Shown in pieces: positions 4,686 through 6,576 of a stretch of 6,576 bases of DNA (positions are counted from its first letter, which is position 1; each line of letters starts with the position of its first letter). The position numbers and the translations under genes were made by a program. The stretch spans positions 1-6,576 of the forward strand of contig CAMWVF010000063.1 of the NCBI GenBank assembly GCA_947177545.1. The letters are read 5' to 3'. The notes under the pieces were generated by a model, which ran no database searches, was not told the DNA's origin, and saw only the letters and a list, made by a program, of their open reading frames with translations. Source of the DNA: an uncultured Clostridia bacterium. Lineage in GTDB: Bacteria > Bacillota > Clostridia > Oscillospirales > Ruminococcaceae.

Positions 4686-6284
4686 ATGCAACCACAAGTA
4701 ATTGTGATTCCCGCAAGGTCGGAAGTCAAAAATAATATGTCCCAAAGGCAGCTTAATGTTGCGGCGTACTGCCGCGTCAGCACCGATGAGGACGAGCAGG
4801 AAACAAGCTTCGAGGCGCAGATAAGCTACTACACCGAAAAGATAAACGGCAGCGCGGGTTGGCGCATGGCGGGCATTTTTGCGGACGAGGGCATTACAGG
4901 AACCGTTGACACAAAACGTCCCGAATTTTTAAAAATGATTCGACTTTGCAGAAATAAAAAAATTGATCTGATTTTAACGAAATCCATTTCGAGATTCGCC
5001 CGAAATACTGTGGACTGTCTGAAATATGTCCGCGAACTGAAATCTTTGGGTATAGGAGTTATCTTCGAAAAAGAAAATATCGACACCATGCGTATCGACA
5101 GCGAAATGCTGCTGACGGTAATGAGCAGTTTCGCCCAAGCAGAGTCTGAGTCAATCAGCAAGAATGTGTCCTGGGGAATACGCCAAAGCTTTAAATCGGG
5201 GAAAGTTCCAATAAACTACAAATTTATGCTCGGCTACAGAAAGGGCGCTGACGGAAAGCCGGAAATCGTTCCCGATGAAGCCGAGGTCGTCAAAGAAATT
5301 TTTCGGAAATACCTTGACGGCTGCAGTCAGAATCAAATTGCCGATTATCTGAATGGCAGAGGTATTCTTACAAAAGCAGGCAAAAAATGGTACGATATTA
5401 CTGTCTCCAACATTCTCACCAATGAGAAATACACGGGAGACGCGATACTGCAAAAGACCTATGTACTTGACTGTATCAGTAAAAAACGCTGCGTCAACAA
5501 CGGCGAGCTTCCGAAATACCTGGTGAAAGGTCACCACGAGGCTATAATTTCACACTTGGAATTCGATCGTGTACAGGCTGAAATGGCTCGGCGAAAAAGC
5601 AAGCGGAAGATCGCCGAGAAGCTGACCAAGACCGAGAACGGCAAGTACAGCGCAAAATTCGCCCTGTCCGAGCTGCTGATATGTGGGGAATGCGGTACTC
5701 CCTATCGCCGAGTTACATGGACGGCAAAAGGCTTCAAGGAGATAAAGTGGCGGTGCGTGAGCCGCTTGCAGTACGGGAAAAAATACTGCCATAACTCGCC
5801 TACCATTGCCGAGGAAACGCTCCACCGAGCAATTGTGGAGGCTATAAACGATTTCTGTAAAGTACAGTCGGAGGTGTCCCAAACCCTGCGGGAAAGCCTA
5901 ACGGAAGTCCTTGACCCAAGTCTGAATGGCAGCGTTAAGGCTGCGCAGGAGCGTATCTCCGAACTGAGCAGAAATATTGACGAGCTGATTAAGATTGCGG
6001 CTTCGGGTAACGCGGAAGATTCCATGACTGACATTCAGAAATTCAGCAATGAAATGACTGCTCTGCGGGAATTTATTGAGTCCGAAAAGGCAAAACAATC
6101 GGCGGCGGAAAAGGATAATCGACAGCTTGAAACGGTACTTGATATGCTGGAAAAAGAAGATTTCCGACTGACCGAGTATGACGATGTGGCGGTTAGGCAC
6201 TTGATAGAGTACATAAAGGTGATCGACAAAAACACTCTGCTGATATGCTTTAAGGGCGGTTTTGAGGTCAGAAAGGAGATTTGA
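4686..6284 (+). CDS. Large serine recombinase 2
   Basis: A second complete large serine recombinase of 532 residues. The resolvase domain spans about 24-165: Y-C-R-V-S with nucleophile Ser32 and Arg30, D-E-G-I-T-G-T at 67-73, Arg78, and S-R-F-A-R-N with Arg103 and Arg106. The recombinase domain runs from M-L-G-Y-R-K (181-186) to about 302. The zinc ribbon has Cys333, Cys336, Cys357 and Cys368. A coiled-coil-rich C-terminal part follows (about 415-490). It is a diverged paralogue of recombinase 1, sharing the N-terminal V-I-P-A motif, E-K-E-N-I-D-T and the S-R-F-A-R-N block. ATG 4686 is preferred over the upstream in-frame TTG (4668), because AAAGGATG (4671-4678) lies 7 bases before it. The gap to the previous stop is 14 bases. 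The two enzymes may act as a pair, like CcrA/CcrB of staphylococcal cassettes, or on different sites; the sequence does not decide this. Confidence 0.94.
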   Translation: MQPQVIVIPARSEVKNNMSQRQLNVAAYCRVSTDEDEQETSFEAQISYYTEKINGSAGWRMAGIFADEGITGTVDTKRPEFLKMIRLCRNKKIDLILTKSISRFARNTVDCLKYVRELKSLGIGVIFEKENIDTMRIDSEMLLTVMSSFAQAESESISKNVSWGIRQSFKSGKVPINYKFMLGYRKGADGKPEIVPDEAEVVKEIFRKYLDGCSQNQIADYLNGRGILTKAGKKWYDITVSNILTNEKYTGDAILQKTYVLDCISKKRCVNNGELPKYLVKGHHEAIISHLEFDRVQAEMARRKSKRKIAEKLTKTENGKYSAKFALSELLICGECGTPYRRVTWTAKGFKEIKWRCVSRLQYGKKYCHNSPTIAEETLHRAIVEAINDFCKVQSEVSQTLRESLTEVLDPSLNGSVKAAQERISELSRNIDELIKIAASGNAEDSMTDIQKFSNEMTALREFIESEKAKQSAAEKDNRQLETVLDMLEKEDFRLTEYDDVAVRHLIEYIKVIDKNTLLICFKGGFEVRKEI

Positions 6285-6286
6285 TA

Positions 6287-6421
6287 GTGGAAATTGAGAT
6301 ACCAATACAACTTTACGAACTGCTGCTGAAAGAAGCGGCGGAAAGGGATTTCGCGGTTGAAGAAATTGCGGAATCAGCTTTCAGAAATTATATGGAGAGG
6401 AATGAGGACAGTGCCGGATAA
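6287..6421 (+). CDS. Small ribbon-helix-helix-like protein
   Basis: This 44-residue protein starts at GTG, 2 bases after the recombinase stop, with AAAGGAG (6272-6278) 8 bases upstream inside the recombinase gene. It reads as one strand (V-E-I-E-I-P), a helix (Q-L-Y-E-L-L-L-K-E-A-A-E-R) and a second helix (V-E-E-I-A-E-S-A-F-R-N-Y-M-E-R). This is the order and spacing of a ribbon-helix-helix DNA-binding unit, which works as a dimer. It could repress the operon or assist recombination. It overlaps the next frame by 11 bases. The fold is judged by pattern only. Confidence 0.62.
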   Translation: MEIEIPIQLYELLLKEAAERDFAVEEIAESAFRNYMERNEDSAG

Positions 6422-6576
6422 TGAAAAGAAAGGAATTACGGTCAAGATTGACGCGGGACTTCACGCGGAGGTAAGGCAGTATCTTGAAAGCCACGGAATG
6501 ACGATGGCTGAGTTTGTTGCACAGGCTCTGCAGGACGAGCTGCATCCGAAAATAAATATGAGGGAGGAAAATGGCA
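6411..6576 (+). CDS. Ribbon-helix-helix-like protein, cut by the window end
   Basis: The frame starts at GTG 6411 inside the previous gene and is open to the last base (55 complete codons). Residues 8-46 give a strand (G-I-T-V-K-I-D), then L-H-A-E-V-R-Q-Y-L-E-S-H-G, then M-T-M-A-E-F-V-A-Q-A-L-Q-D-E-L, a good ribbon-helix-helix pattern. Clostridia mobile elements often encode such proteins, frequently with a second DNA-binding segment further on, so the real protein may be much longer. GGAGAGG (6394-6400) lies 10 bases upstream; GAGG at 6404-6407 is closer than usual. The ATG at 6421 is in another frame and soon stops. The overlap with 6287-6421 suggests translational coupling. Confidence 0.65.
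   Translation, partial: MPDNEKKGITVKIDAGLHAEVRQYLESHGMTMAEFVAQALQDELHPKINMREENG

Noticed and set aside
2803..6310. Many minus-strand frames of 60-160 codons opposite the recombinases
   Set aside because: They are antisense shadows of well-supported genes, without ribosome binding sites or recognisable domains.

Overview
The window looks like DNA from a gut- or rumen-type Clostridia (Oscillospiraceae/Lachnospiraceae-like) organism. This is judged from the AAAGGAG-type ribosome binding sites, moderate GC, an AgrD-type peptide gene, a small sigma-70-like gene of the kind carried by Clostridia integrative elements, and a cluster of large serine recombinases. Everything with a clear coding signal is on the plus strand. 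No rRNA, tRNA or CRISPR array is visible.

Left part (1-540): a 43-residue AgrD-like autoinducer precursor (58-189) with a strong ribosome binding site is followed by a stem-loop terminator. Bases 1-98 may hold the 3' end of an upstream gene, possibly agrB. No agrC or agrA follows. An AT-rich gap ends in a very strong intrinsic terminator (472-517), which probably separates the quorum-sensing locus from what follows.

Middle part (541-1685): a terminator-like hairpin that also buries a ribosome binding site precedes a sigma-70 region 4-like gene (604-1044). That gene is cut by one in-frame TAA and carries a second terminator-like hairpin inside it. About 640 bases without a convincing gene follow, ending in a long imperfect inverted repeat just upstream of a toxin gene.

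Right part (1686-6576) is a compact recombination locus. In order it holds a MazF-family endoribonuclease with no antitoxin beside it; a 100-residue protein that looks like a serine-resolvase catalytic domain without its catalytic residues; a 46-residue SHOCT-like protein; a promoter; a complete large serine recombinase (518 aa); a 162-residue protein consisting of the recombinase DNA-binding domain alone; a second complete large serine recombinase (532 aa); and two small ribbon-helix-helix-like proteins, the last cut by the window edge. The genes from 2630 onward overlap or lie within 14 bases of each other and so are probably one translationally coupled operon.

The most interesting reading is that this is a multi-subunit site-specific recombination system of an integrative element. 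Two active recombinases are accompanied by separate, apparently non-catalytic versions of the two recombinase domains, small DNA-binding proteins that could set direction, and a toxin that could help retain the element. Large serine recombinases in groups are known in Firmicutes elements. The joint role of the split-domain proteins proposed here is inference.
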